A DNA stretch of 64,000 bases. Origin: Thiothrix subterranea. Its GTDB lineage: Bacteria > Pseudomonadota > Gammaproteobacteria > Thiotrichales > Thiotrichaceae. This document shows positions 51,181 through 59,099 of this stretch, piece after piece. The notes under the pieces are model-generated. The model saw only the letters and a list, made by a program, of their open reading frames with translations, had not been told where the DNA came from and did no database searches. A program made the position numbers and the translations under genes. The stretch lies in assembly GCF_016772315.1 (NCBI RefSeq), contig NZ_CP053482.1, positions 2,418,001 to 2,482,000 on the forward strand, written 5' to 3'. Position 1 is the stretch's first letter, and each line of letters starts with the position of its first letter.

Positions 51181-51624
51181 ATGAAAGCCAGTATAAACAT
51201 TCCTTTAGCACTTGCGCTAGGGGCTTTACTTGTCGCCTGCGGTGGCGGCGGTAGCACCACTACCGGCACTACCAGCAGTGGTGATAATGATTCCGGCACA
51301 ACCGGGACAGCTAATACCACCACGACAACCACGACCACGGCGAGCGGCAGTATTGCCCCTGCGATCACCGCCCCGGATGGCTCACGCTTGCTGGCCTCGC
51401 AATGCTTCCAATGCCACGGCATGAATGGCGTTTCTGCCAGCGGTATTGAGAGCATTGCCGGAGAAAGCGCCGCCAGTTTGGTGGAAGAAATGCTGGAAAT
51501 GAAATACAGCACCAAAGTCGACATTATGCACTACCAAGCCAAAGGCTATAGCGAAGACGAAATCCGCTCCATGGCGCAATACTTGTCTGCTCTGCCAAAA
51601 GACCCCAATGGAGGGAATGACTAA
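51181..51624 (+). CDS. fccA: flavocytochrome c sulfide dehydrogenase, cytochrome subunit, monohaem lipoprotein
   Basis: 147 residues from ATG 51181. The lipobox LLVACGGGG is followed by a Thr/Gly/Ser-rich linker (about 25-60) and one class I cytochrome domain with C-F-Q-C-H (ASQCFQCHGMNG). The likely Met ligand is in KVDIMHYQAKGYSEDEI and the last helix is IRSMAQYLSALPK. It accepts electrons from FccB. Only one haem motif is present and it is lipid-anchored, unlike the soluble dihaem subunit of Allochromatium. It overlaps fccB by 1 base. Confidence 0.88.
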   Translation: MKASINIPLALALGALLVACGGGGSTTTGTTSSGDNDSGTTGTANTTTTTTTTASGSIAPAITAPDGSRLLASQCFQCHGMNGVSASGIESIAGESAASLVEEMLEMKYSTKVDIMHYQAKGYSEDEIRSMAQYLSALPKDPNGGND

Positions 51625-52877
51625 TGGCTAACCTAAATCGTCGTCAATTTTTACAAACCTTAGGGTTGGCATCCGCCGCTGCTGCAACGTTAACCTTTAG
51701 CCAACTGAGCAAAGCAGCCGATGCTCGTCCGCATGTGGTGGTGGTCGGTGGTGGCTTTGCTGGCGCAACCGCTGCGAAATATTTGCGCTATTGGTCAAAC
51801 GCGATTGATGTGACGTTGGTCGAGGGTAATGCCACGTATTACTCCCCGATTCTCAGCAATCTGGTGTTAAACAACCAACGCAACCTTGGGCAGATCAGTT
51901 TCAATTACAACACCTTGGCGCAAAAATACGGGGTGAAAGTGATTCAGGAATGGGCGGACAGCATTAATGCGCCCAACCAGTCGATTACCTTGCGCAACGG
52001 CGCGGTGCTGAATTACGACCGCTTGATTGTTGCGCCGGGAATTCAGTTCATGGATGTACCGGGTTTAGACAGCAATAAAATCCCTCATGCCTGGCAAGCG
52101 GGGGCGCAAACGACGTTGTTGCAACAACAAATCGCGGCGATGCCAGCCGGTGGCACGTTTGTGATGACCATTCCTGCTGCCCCTTACCGTTGCCCGCCGG
52201 GGCCGTATGAACGGGCTTGCGTGGTGGCGGATTGGTTACGCATCAATAAACCCGGCTCCAAAGTTGTGGTGTTGGATGCTAACCCCGCGATTACGGTTGA
52301 GCCGACCATTTTTGGCACTGCGTTTGCGCAATACGGGGTGCAATATGTACCGAATGCGACCTTGCAGAGCGTCGATTCTGATCAAAAGATTGCGTACACC
52401 AGTGCAGGCGAATTCAAAGCCAGCGTGTTGAACGTGATTCCACCGCACCGCGCGGGCGATTTGGTCACGAAGTCAGGGTTGGCAAATGTGGGTGGCGGGC
52501 GTTGGGCTGGGGTGAATCCTTTGAGTTATGAATCCACTGCCGTGCCGAATATTCACATATTGGGTGACTCGCAAGGCACGGGGCAACCCAAGGCGGGGCA
52601 TATTGCCAATGCAGAAGCCAAAGTGTGTGCGGATGCGATTTTGCGCTTATTGGCAGGTCAACAACCTTATGCTGCGCCTGTGACCAATTCGGCGTGTTAC
52701 AGCCCGATTTCCAGTGATACGGCTTCGTGGTTAACCGCCGTGTATGCGTATGATTTGGCAAGTGGCACAATGAAACTGGTGCCGGAATCCTTCGGTGCTG
52801 CCGCTGCGCCCAGCAATAAGTATTACAACCGCATGTTTGATTGGACAACGAATCTGTTTAACGACACCTTCGCGTAA
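51624..52877 (+). CDS. fccB: flavocytochrome c sulfide dehydrogenase, flavoprotein subunit
   Basis: 417 residues. A twin-arginine signal (NRRQFLQTLGLASAAA) is followed by an FAD-binding domain (HVVVVGGGFAGATAAKYL). The redox-active Cys pair is supplied by PYRCPPGPYERAC and NSACYSPIS. The NAD-like fold and C-terminal domain (HILGDSQGTGQPKAGHIANA) match FccB/Sqr relatives. It oxidises sulfide in the periplasm and passes electrons to the haem subunit encoded directly upstream. A strong hairpin follows. Confidence 0.93.
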   Translation: MANLNRRQFLQTLGLASAAAATLTFSQLSKAADARPHVVVVGGGFAGATAAKYLRYWSNAIDVTLVEGNATYYSPILSNLVLNNQRNLGQISFNYNTLAQKYGVKVIQEWADSINAPNQSITLRNGAVLNYDRLIVAPGIQFMDVPGLDSNKIPHAWQAGAQTTLLQQQIAAMPAGGTFVMTIPAAPYRCPPGPYERACVVADWLRINKPGSKVVVLDANPAITVEPTIFGTAFAQYGVQYVPNATLQSVDSDQKIAYTSAGEFKASVLNVIPPHRAGDLVTKSGLANVGGGRWAGVNPLSYESTAVPNIHILGDSQGTGQPKAGHIANAEAKVCADAILRLLAGQQPYAAPVTNSACYSPISSDTASWLTAVYAYDLASGTMKLVPESFGAAAAPSNKYYNRMFDWTTNLFNDTFA

Positions 52878-52903
52878 TCTCTTCTGGCTAATGATGACAA
52901 TAA

Positions 52904-52935
52904 AAGCCCCGGTGTTGTGATCAGCACCGGGGCTT
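52904..52935 (+). terminator. hairpin terminator after fccAB
   Basis: An 11-bp perfect stem AAGCCCCGGTG / CACCGGGGCTT with a 10-base loop, 26 bases after the fccB stop. The downstream T tract is poor (TTAACTAG). Confidence 0.7.
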
Positions 52936-52992
52936 AACTAGCCAACCAAAGTGCTTGTTTTTTCAATAGCTGCCAAGGAAGGAGTGCACGAC

Positions 52993-53505
52993 ATGCCCCG
53001 TGCTAGTGAGTTGTTTTTTATCAGTTTATTGGTCGTTATTACCCTGCTGAATATCTACGATTTTTACAACGATTATGGCGAGTATCTCGACGGTGATTAC
53101 GGTATTTGGAATCTTACCTTAGAAGCTTTTGTGATTCTGGCCTCGACGTTGGGGATTGCATTCTTGATTCGCGTGATTCAGCAGCGAAGTCGCGAAGCGG
53201 ATGTGTTACGGCGTCAGCTAAAAACGACCCGCAAAGACTTGAACGCGATGGATGACAAAATACGTCAAGCCAGCCGCCAATACAGCGAGGTGATTCAAGC
53301 GCAATTAACCACTTGGGAATTTACGCCCAGCGAAAAAGAGATTGCCATGCTGTTGCTCAAAGGCTTGAGTTTTGACGAAATCGCCGGTATTCGGGATGCC
53401 AAGGAAAAAACCGTGCGCCAGCAGGCAACCGCGATTTACCGCAAATCAGGGCTGAGTGGGCGGCATGAATTTGCGGCATGGTTTTTTGAGGATTTCCTGC
53501 ATTAA
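52993..53505 (+). CDS. membrane-anchored LuxR-type transcriptional regulator (copy 1)
   Basis: 170 residues from ATG 52993, preceded by AAGGAG. Two N-terminal membrane segments (LFFISLLVVITLLNIYDF and about 35-58) are followed by a coiled-coil linker (LRRQLKTTRKDLNAMDDKI) and a C-terminal LuxR/GerE helix-turn-helix: FTPSEKEIAMLLLKGLSFDE and EKTVRQQATAIYRKSGL. No receiver domain. It is a close paralogue of the gene at 53845, placed convergently. It lies between fccAB and the SHP-like operon, so these redox genes are plausible targets (inference). Confidence 0.85.
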   Translation: MPRASELFFISLLVVITLLNIYDFYNDYGEYLDGDYGIWNLTLEAFVILASTLGIAFLIRVIQQRSREADVLRRQLKTTRKDLNAMDDKIRQASRQYSEVIQAQLTTWEFTPSEKEIAMLLLKGLSFDEIAGIRDAKEKTVRQQATAIYRKSGLSGRHEFAAWFFEDFLH

Positions 53506-53525
53506 GATAAATCCGACGGCAAGTG

Positions 53526-53834
53526 TCATTTTGAATACGCCTTGCTGTGCGATAAACAGCTTTCGATGCAGCGCAAAATTTCACGTTCCATCGCGTGTGT
53601 ATCGCTAATGCGCAAATGCGCACTCAAAAACGACACCACACGGTGTGCCAGCCGTTGCCGATCATCAGCGGGGGCGATGACCGCCGCATAGAGTTCTTGA
53701 TCCTGTTCCGAAAAGCTGCAAATCAAGTTTTTCAGCGCCGAATCGTCTTGAATGACCAACATTGAAAAACTGCGGGAATGCCTACTGATGGTGACAAGCG
53801 CCTCCCGTGTGGTGTTAATAACCGTATTGTGCAT
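53526..53834 (-). CDS. small protein of unknown function between two LuxR paralogues
   Basis: 102 residues from ATG 53834, preceded by AAGGAGC; 20 extra upstream codons overlap the LuxR gene and are unlikely. Soluble, mixed helix and strand, with SRSFSMLVIQDDSALKNLIC and MEREILRCIESCLSHSK (three Cys, several His). It begins 10 bases after copy 2 of the regulator on the same strand, so it is likely cotranscribed with it. No family recognised. Confidence 0.65.
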   Translation of the reverse strand: MHNTVINTTREALVTISRHSRSFSMLVIQDDSALKNLICSFSEQDQELYAAVIAPADDRQRLAHRVVSFLSAHLRISDTHAMEREILRCIESCLSHSKAYSK

Positions 53835-53844
53835 GAAAAGCTCC

Positions 53845-54369
53845 TTAACCGAGAAAATCTTCAAAAAACCACGCCGCAAATTCATGCCGTCCATTCAACC
53901 CCGATTTGCGGTAAATGCTGCTGGCTTGTTGGCGCACGGTTTTTTCCTTGGTATCGCGCACGCTGGAGATTTCTTCAAAGCTCAAACCTTTAAGCAATAA
54001 CAGTGCCACGGCTTTTTCACTGGGGGTTAAATCCCACGCAGTGAGTTGTTCTTGAATCACGGCACTGTATTGTTTACTGGTATCACGTAATTTTGTATTG
54101 AGCGCGTCAAGATCGCTATGCGCGTGTTGTAAATCGGCACGAGTGAGCGTTAAGGTACGGTGCAATTCCTTGTTTTCTTGGTAACGCTGCCGCATTTGCC
54201 AAACCACAATAGAAGCACCGCACAGCGCCAGCAAGGTGATAATGCCTTCCATGATCAGGTAATTGATACCGTGATAATCTTCAGTAAATTCATGAATAAA
54301 ATTAAGCAGATAGGGAGCTGCCAGTAAAATCAAAATAAACAGCAAAAAGTGATCTTTGTAACGCGCCAT
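53845..54369 (-). CDS. membrane-anchored LuxR-type transcriptional regulator (copy 2)
   Basis: 174 residues. Same architecture as copy 1: two membrane segments (LLFILILLAAPYLLNFI and LIMEGIITLLALCGASIV), a coiled coil (LTRADLQHAHSDLDALNTKL) and a LuxR helix-turn-helix (LTPSEKAVALLLLKGLSFEE, EKTVRQQASSIYRKSGLNG). The C-terminal 60 residues are almost the same as in copy 1, including RHEFAAWFFEDFL. It is divergent from the SHP-like operon across a 165-base region. Confidence 0.85.
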   Translation of the reverse strand: MARYKDHFLLFILILLAAPYLLNFIHEFTEDYHGINYLIMEGIITLLALCGASIVVWQMRQRYQENKELHRTLTLTRADLQHAHSDLDALNTKLRDTSKQYSAVIQEQLTAWDLTPSEKAVALLLLKGLSFEEISSVRDTKEKTVRQQASSIYRKSGLNGRHEFAAWFFEDFLG

Positions 54370-54473
54370 GGTGGTGACATTTCTCGCTAATGTGTGGGTA
54401 AAGCATTGTAGGCAACTGTCCCAAGCCTTGGCTATCGGTTAAATGCCTGACGGCTAATGGACGGTTGGCGGAT

Positions 54474-54498
54474 AGCGTTAACTGCTGATGTTAGCGCA
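54474..54498. promoter_or_regulatory. inverted repeat in the divergent LuxR / SHP-operon promoter region
   Basis: AGCGTTAAC and GTTAGCGC flank a 7-base centre with one mismatch. It is 37 bases before the DUF1924 start, well placed for a regulator of either gene, possibly the adjacent LuxR-type protein. Confidence 0.4.
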
Positions 54499-54534
54499 TT
54501 CTAAGCCTATTGTTAGGTTTATGGAGTTTTTGAG

Positions 54535-54951
54535 ATGCAACGTCATCAATTATACGGCTGGCTTATCCTCGTAGGCAGCGTGTGCGGCAGTACCCCAACA
54601 TGGGCAGACACGCCGCAACAACTGTTGGACGGTTACAAGGCGGAGGCACAAGCAGAAAGCCCTGATTTCAAAGCGTTTGATTCGCAACGCGGCGAGCAAT
54701 TTTTCAATAAGACGCACGCCAACGACTGGAGTTGTGCGACTTGCCATACCAGCAATCCTGCCGCTATGGGCAAACACGACAAAACCGCTAAAAGCATCGA
54801 GCCATTAGCACCGAGTGCGAATGCCGAGCGTTTCACCAACCCGAAAAAGGTGGAAAAGTGGTTCAAACGCAATTGCAACGATGTGTTGGAGCGCACCTGT
54901 ACGTCGCTGGAAAAAGGCGATGTGTTGACCTATTTACTGAGCATTCAATGA
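54535..54951 (+). CDS. DUF1924 / SHP-like monohaem cytochrome c
   Basis: 138 residues. A signal peptide (ends TWA-DTP) is followed by a mature domain with one haem motif, CATCHTSNP, preceded by FDSQRGEQFFNKTH. Further Cys lie at RNCNDVLERTCTSL. This matches DUF1924, the sphaeroides haem protein family, which binds oxygen and other small ligands. With the next two genes it forms the known SHP-DHC-cytochrome b arrangement. Confidence 0.88.
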   Translation: MQRHQLYGWLILVGSVCGSTPTWADTPQQLLDGYKAEAQAESPDFKAFDSQRGEQFFNKTHANDWSCATCHTSNPAAMGKHDKTAKSIEPLAPSANAERFTNPKKVEKWFKRNCNDVLERTCTSLEKGDVLTYLLSIQ

Positions 54952-54955
54952 GGGC

Positions 54956-55483
54956 ATGACAATGTTAAAAATCAAGCGTAACCGTGTGATGACTTGGGTG
55001 TTAGGGGCATTGCTATTAGGCAGTGTCGCCAGTTTGCCGGTGACGGCGGATGATGACGGCGATGAATACCGTGAAAAAGGCGGAGGCAACGATACTTCGG
55101 CAGCGATGCCACCTGCCTGGAAAACCGAATGCGCGGAGTGTCACCTTGCGTACCCAGCGAAGTTATTACCCGCCAGTGGCTGGCGCGAAATCATGGGCAA
55201 TCTGGGGCAACATTTCGGCACGGATGCGAGTTTGGATGCCGCCACCATTGCCGAGATTTTGCCATTTTTGGAACAAAATGCCGGTTCTGAGCGCAAATAC
55301 GCGGCGGCAGAGGGCAAATCGGCGTTGCGCATTACTGAAACGCGCTGGTTTGTGCATGAACATTACGACGAATTATCCCCTGCGGTGTGGAAGCGGGTAA
55401 GCAGCCCTTCCAATTGTGCGGCTTGCCATACCACGGCGGAACAGGGCAATTACGACGAAGATTTCATTAAAATTCCACGTTAA
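54956..55483 (+). CDS. dihaem cytochrome c (DHC family)
   Basis: 175 residues. The signal peptide ends near VTA-DDD. Two haem motifs: CAECHLAYP (about 54) and CAACHTTAEQG (about 154). Middle features are LPASGWREIMGNLGQHFGTD and ITETRWFVHEHYDELSP, typical of DHC. It would pass electrons between the cytochrome b and the SHP-like protein. It begins 4 bases after the DUF1924 stop. Confidence 0.9.
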   Translation: MTMLKIKRNRVMTWVLGALLLGSVASLPVTADDDGDEYREKGGGNDTSAAMPPAWKTECAECHLAYPAKLLPASGWREIMGNLGQHFGTDASLDAATIAEILPFLEQNAGSERKYAAAEGKSALRITETRWFVHEHYDELSPAVWKRVSSPSNCAACHTTAEQGNYDEDFIKIPR

Positions 55484-55494
55484 GGAGAGTTCCC

Positions 55495-56106
55495 ATGTTG
55501 CAACGTATTTTAGTGTGGGATGTGCCGACACGGGTGTTTCACTGGTCGTTAGCGTTGTCCTTTGCCGGGGCGTATGTGACGGCGGAATCGGAACGTTACC
55601 GCGATATTCATTTGGCCTTGGGGTATGTCTTGCTGGGGCTGTTGGTGTTTCGCTTGGTGTGGGGGCTGGTGGGAACGGCGTATGCGCGTTTCAGCGCGTT
55701 TACCTTTACGCCCTCGCAAGTGAAAGCGTATTTGCTGGGCTTGCTGAGCAAGCAGCCGCAGCATTACGTAGGACATAATCCGGCAGGTGGGGTGGCGATT
55801 TTTGCGCTATTGGCGTTGGGCTTGCTGATCAGTGTCAGCGGGCTGGGCTTGGAATGGGAAATCGGTGATGAAGATTTTATGGAGGAATTGCATGAAATCG
55901 CCGCGAATCTGATGTTGGTGGTGGTGCTGGTGCACATTGCTGGGGTGTTGATTAGCAGTGTGTTGCATCGGGAAAATTTGGTGCGGGCGATGTTTACCGG
56001 CTACAAGCAATCTGCCACAGCAGTCGGTATTACACGGGCGCATGTTGGTTTGGGTGTGGTGTTGCTGGTGGCAATCGTGGGTTTCTTGGGGTGGTATTTG
56101 GTGTGA
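55495..56106 (+). CDS. cytochrome b561-type membrane subunit of the SHP/DHC system
   Basis: 203 residues with five membrane segments, opening with ILVWDVPTRVFHWSLALSF. Haem-ligand His candidates are FHWSL, DIHLALGY, ELHEIAANL and LVHIAGVL. It probably draws electrons from quinol for the dihaem cytochrome encoded 11 bases upstream. Confidence 0.9.
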   Translation: MLQRILVWDVPTRVFHWSLALSFAGAYVTAESERYRDIHLALGYVLLGLLVFRLVWGLVGTAYARFSAFTFTPSQVKAYLLGLLSKQPQHYVGHNPAGGVAIFALLALGLLISVSGLGLEWEIGDEDFMEELHEIAANLMLVVVLVHIAGVLISSVLHRENLVRAMFTGYKQSATAVGITRAHVGLGVVLLVAIVGFLGWYLV

Positions 56107-56190
56107 TGCGATTGGGGGATTTTCAGCTTCATTTCAGATAAGCCGGTTAGTCTACAAACATACATTAATTGAATTGTTTGGAGACTTACC

Positions 56191-56952
56191 ATGAAAACCT
56201 TAACCCTGACCCGTCATGCGCTGTTGGCTTGTGCCGTCACGTTGTTGGTTGGGTGTGGTAGTAGCGCTGCTGATACTACCGCACTCACCACAACGGCTGC
56301 GGCTGCGGCAGCGTCTGTTGTGGACGCTGCAACAGCCAGCACTACCGATGCGGATGATGCGACTACCAGCGTTGCGGATGATACCACCACCATCACCACG
56401 CCCAGCACAACCACTACGCTGACAGCCGACGAAACCGCCACGCTGCTATTCGTGCGCGAAGAAGAAAAGCTGGCACGCGACGTTTACCTCACGCTCTTCA
56501 ACAAGTGGGGTACTAAAACTTTCCAAAACATCGCCCTCAACAGCGAACAGCAACACATGGATGTGATGGGAACGCTGGTTGATACCTACAATTTGCAAGA
56601 CCCTGTAGTGATCGACACCATTGGCGCATTCACTGACCCGGTATTGCTGGGGCTGTACCAAGATTTGGTCATGCGCGGCTCTACTTCGTTGAATGACGGT
56701 TTACTGGTGGGCGGTTTCATCGAAGAATTTGACATTAACGATTTGCAAGAAGCCATCGACGAAGCCAACGCTGGCAGCAAACCCGCCGATATTATTGTCG
56801 CCTACACCAACTTGATGTGCGGTTCACGCAACCATTTGCGCTCATTCGTGGGGCAAATTGAGAAAAACGGCGTGGATTACCAAGCGCAAGTCATTCCACA
56901 AGCCACCGTCGATGCCATCGTCAACAGCCCCGAAGAGCAATGCGGCAAATAA
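56191..56952 (+). CDS. DUF2202 ferritin-like lipoprotein (copy 1)
   Basis: 253 residues. The lipobox is LLVGCGSS, followed by a long Ala/Thr/Asp linker (about 30-85). The DUF2202 domain has FVREEEKLARDVYLTL and NSEQQHMDVMGTLV, the Glu and Glu-x-x-His ligands expected of a ferritin-like metal site, and a second pair in GGFIEEFDINDLQ and CGSRNHLRSFVGQI. Function is unknown. It pairs with the next gene. Confidence 0.87.
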   Translation: MKTLTLTRHALLACAVTLLVGCGSSAADTTALTTTAAAAAASVVDAATASTTDADDATTSVADDTTTITTPSTTTTLTADETATLLFVREEEKLARDVYLTLFNKWGTKTFQNIALNSEQQHMDVMGTLVDTYNLQDPVVIDTIGAFTDPVLLGLYQDLVMRGSTSLNDGLLVGGFIEEFDINDLQEAIDEANAGSKPADIIVAYTNLMCGSRNHLRSFVGQIEKNGVDYQAQVIPQATVDAIVNSPEEQCGK

Positions 56953-56999
56953 CGGCGACAACTGTTACCCCCCAATCATAAATACAAGGAAATATCCCC

Positions 57000-57680
57000 A
57001 TGACATTCCGTAAAACACTCATCGCAGGCATGATTGCCATCGCTTGCACAGGTCTGTTGACCACACCCACGTTTGCCAAAGGCAACGGGCAGCAGCAAGC
57101 GCAAGCTCAGGTATTGAGCGCCGCTGAAACCCAATCCCTGCGTTTCATGCGCGAGGAAGAAAAATTGGCACGCGATGCGTACATCAGCCTGTATCAGCAA
57201 TGGCAATTGCCCGTGTTTAACAATATTTCTCAATCTGAACAGCAACATACCGATAAAGTCAAAGCCTTGCTGCAAACCTATCGGATTGCTGACCCTGTGA
57301 CCAATGATGCCGTCGGCGTGTTCCAGAATGTGGATTTGGCAGCATTGTACGCAACGCTAATGGCGCGTGGACAAACCTCCGCCTTGGATGCGCTGTACGT
57401 CGGTGCGTTGATTGAGGAAGTGGATATTGTGGACTTGCAAAAATCCATGCGTGAAACCACCCGCCCCGATCTTCTCAGCACTTACGACAATCTGATGCGT
57501 GCGTCACGCAATCACCTGCGAGCGTTTGTTGGGCAAATTAAAAGCCAAGGCGTGACGTATGTGGCGCAAACCATGCCACAAGCGGAAGTGGATGCCATCG
57601 TTAACAGCCCAAATGAGCGAGGCGGACAAGGCGCTGGTAATGGGCGTGGACAAGGTAGAGGGCAAGGCCGAGGGATGTAA
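57000..57680 (+). CDS. DUF2202 ferritin-like secreted protein (copy 2)
   Basis: 226 residues. A signal peptide (ends TFA-KGN) leads to a DUF2202 domain with FMREEEKLARDAYISL, QSEQQHTDKVKALL, GALIEEVDIVDLQ and ASRNHLRAFVGQI. The C-terminus is a Gly/Arg/Gln-rich tail (GNGRGQGRGQGRGM). Same core as copy 1 but secreted rather than lipid-anchored. 47 bases separate the two. A terminator follows. Confidence 0.88.
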   Translation: MTFRKTLIAGMIAIACTGLLTTPTFAKGNGQQQAQAQVLSAAETQSLRFMREEEKLARDAYISLYQQWQLPVFNNISQSEQQHTDKVKALLQTYRIADPVTNDAVGVFQNVDLAALYATLMARGQTSALDALYVGALIEEVDIVDLQKSMRETTRPDLLSTYDNLMRASRNHLRAFVGQIKSQGVTYVAQTMPQAEVDAIVNSPNERGGQGAGNGRGQGRGQGRGM

Positions 57681-57687
57681 GTAATGC

Positions 57688-57727
57688 GCCTGCTACCGGA
57701 GCAATACCGATAGCAGGCAGTTTGTTT
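57688..57727 (+). terminator. terminator after the DUF2202 pair
   Basis: Stem GCCTGCTA / TAGCAGGC with further internal pairing, followed by AGTTTGTTT. It also separates these genes from the convergent DUF302 pair. Confidence 0.65.
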
Positions 57728-58239
57728 CAGGATTTGAGCTTGCTCAGGGTGTTTTGGATGATGGTTTCCATATCCTGCCCTGACTGTTTCATAACACTGC
57801 CCGCTTCCCCACCGATCTTGTCCCCCATGCTGACGGAGTTCATGCGGGAAATAATGACTTCACCTGTGCTTTTTTGGTACAGGGCGACACGGCAGGGGAT
57901 CATGGAGGCGACAAAACGGGTGTCATCGCTGCCCAACAGTTTGGAGCTATATTTGCCGCTACAGGCTTGGAATACCAGCACTGGCGCAACACTGTAACCA
58001 CGTTCTGCCAATATCTCGCCGATATTGTCCATGCCAAGAATGCTCCAACCATTAGCCACTGCTGCTGCCTGAAAAGCGGCACTGGTTGCTGTCAGGTTTT
58101 TAGGGCTGGCGTCCTCCAGAAACAAGGGTGCGTTATTGGTTGATGTTGCTGGCGGTGTACTGGTGTCATCGTTGCCGCATCCAGCCAAATGCAAACTCGC
58201 CACCGTCAGGAGGATAGCTGCCAAGGTTTTCACAACCAT
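57727..58239 (-). CDS. DUF302 lipoprotein (copy 1)
   Basis: 170 residues. The lipobox is LHLAGCGND. The DUF302 domain has GWSILGMDNIGEILAERGYS, VFQACSGKYSSKLL, ASMIPCRVALYQ and VIISRMNSVSMGDKIGG. The two Cys are conserved with copy 2. DUF302 has no settled function. It starts 11 bases after copy 2 on the same strand. Confidence 0.87.
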   Translation of the reverse strand: MVVKTLAAILLTVASLHLAGCGNDDTSTPPATSTNNAPLFLEDASPKNLTATSAAFQAAAVANGWSILGMDNIGEILAERGYSVAPVLVFQACSGKYSSKLLGSDDTRFVASMIPCRVALYQKSTGEVIISRMNSVSMGDKIGGEAGSVMKQSGQDMETIIQNTLSKLKS

Positions 58240-58250
58240 ACTGCCCCCTG

Positions 58251-58763
58251 TTAGTTGGTGCTTAAACGGCTCATGGTTTTGGCAATAATACCTTCCATAT
58301 CAGTACCGGATTGCTGGATGACGCTGCCAGCTTCGCCACCGATCATTTGTGCCATACCGACAGAGTTCATGCGCGAAATGACCACTGTGCCATCGGATTT
58401 CATGTAAATGGCGACCCTGCAAGGGATCATGGAGGCAATGAAACGTGTTTCATCTTTTGCCAACAGTTTGGAACTGTATTTGCCACTACAAACGGAAAAC
58501 ACCATGACTGGGTGGACAGTAAAACCACGCTCGGACAAGACACCCGCCACATTATCTGTGCCGAGTAATGACCAGCCCGCAGCAGTCACTTCTTCCTTGA
58601 ATAGCTTTATGGCGTTGACAAAGGCAGCCTGACCTTTCACCGGGGATACATCTTCCAAAAACATGCCCGAAGCATCAGGGGTAGGGGATGCCTGAACGGA
58701 TGAAAAGGCAACCATGCTGGCGAGGGCGATGGGTGCAAACAGGGTGATAACTTTTTTTAGCAT
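58251..58763 (-). CDS. DUF302 secreted protein (copy 2)
   Basis: 170 residues. The signal peptide ends VQA-SPT. The DUF302 domain has GWSLLGTDNVAGVLSERGFT, VFSVCSGKYSSKLL, ASMIPCRVAIYM and VVISRMNSVGMAQMIGG. A tandem duplicate of the 57727 gene, but not lipid-anchored. First gene of the pair. Confidence 0.87.
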   Translation of the reverse strand: MLKKVITLFAPIALASMVAFSSVQASPTPDASGMFLEDVSPVKGQAAFVNAIKLFKEEVTAAGWSLLGTDNVAGVLSERGFTVHPVMVFSVCSGKYSSKLLAKDETRFIASMIPCRVAIYMKSDGTVVISRMNSVGMAQMIGGEAGSVIQQSGTDMEGIIAKTMSRLSTN

Positions 58764-59099
58764 AACGTGGGATCTCCTAAGCGGTCTTCATTTGTAAATT
58801 TAATATAACTAAAGCCTAGCATAGCTTAAAAAAATTACCCGAATAAAATTAGTTCACTAGATAGATAAGCATATTATTATTTTATAAATTAATGGTTGTT
58901 CTGATCAGAATAATTAAGGTTTCTGGTGAGGATGTTTTAGTAACAGGCTTACGCTATTGTGAAATAGTATCCGGAAAATGTCCTAAGTGCTGAGTTTTTA
59001 GACAAAAATTAAGCCGATGGTGCAGTTCCTTAAGACTATACTGCAATGGCTGATGTCTTTAATAAAGATAAATGTTCACTAGGATGGAGTGTTACCGCT
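58764..59099. promoter_or_regulatory. AT-rich divergent regulatory region
   Basis: 336 bases between the DUF302 pair and the duplicated lipoprotein; no gene seen. It contains a perfect 12-base palindrome (58899-58910) and several A/T-rich stretches that could serve as promoters for both directions. Confidence 0.5.
58899..58910. promoter_or_regulatory. perfect 12-bp palindrome, operator-like
   Basis: TTCTGATCAGAA is fully self-complementary and lies centrally between two divergent genes. The binding protein is unknown. Confidence 0.4.
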
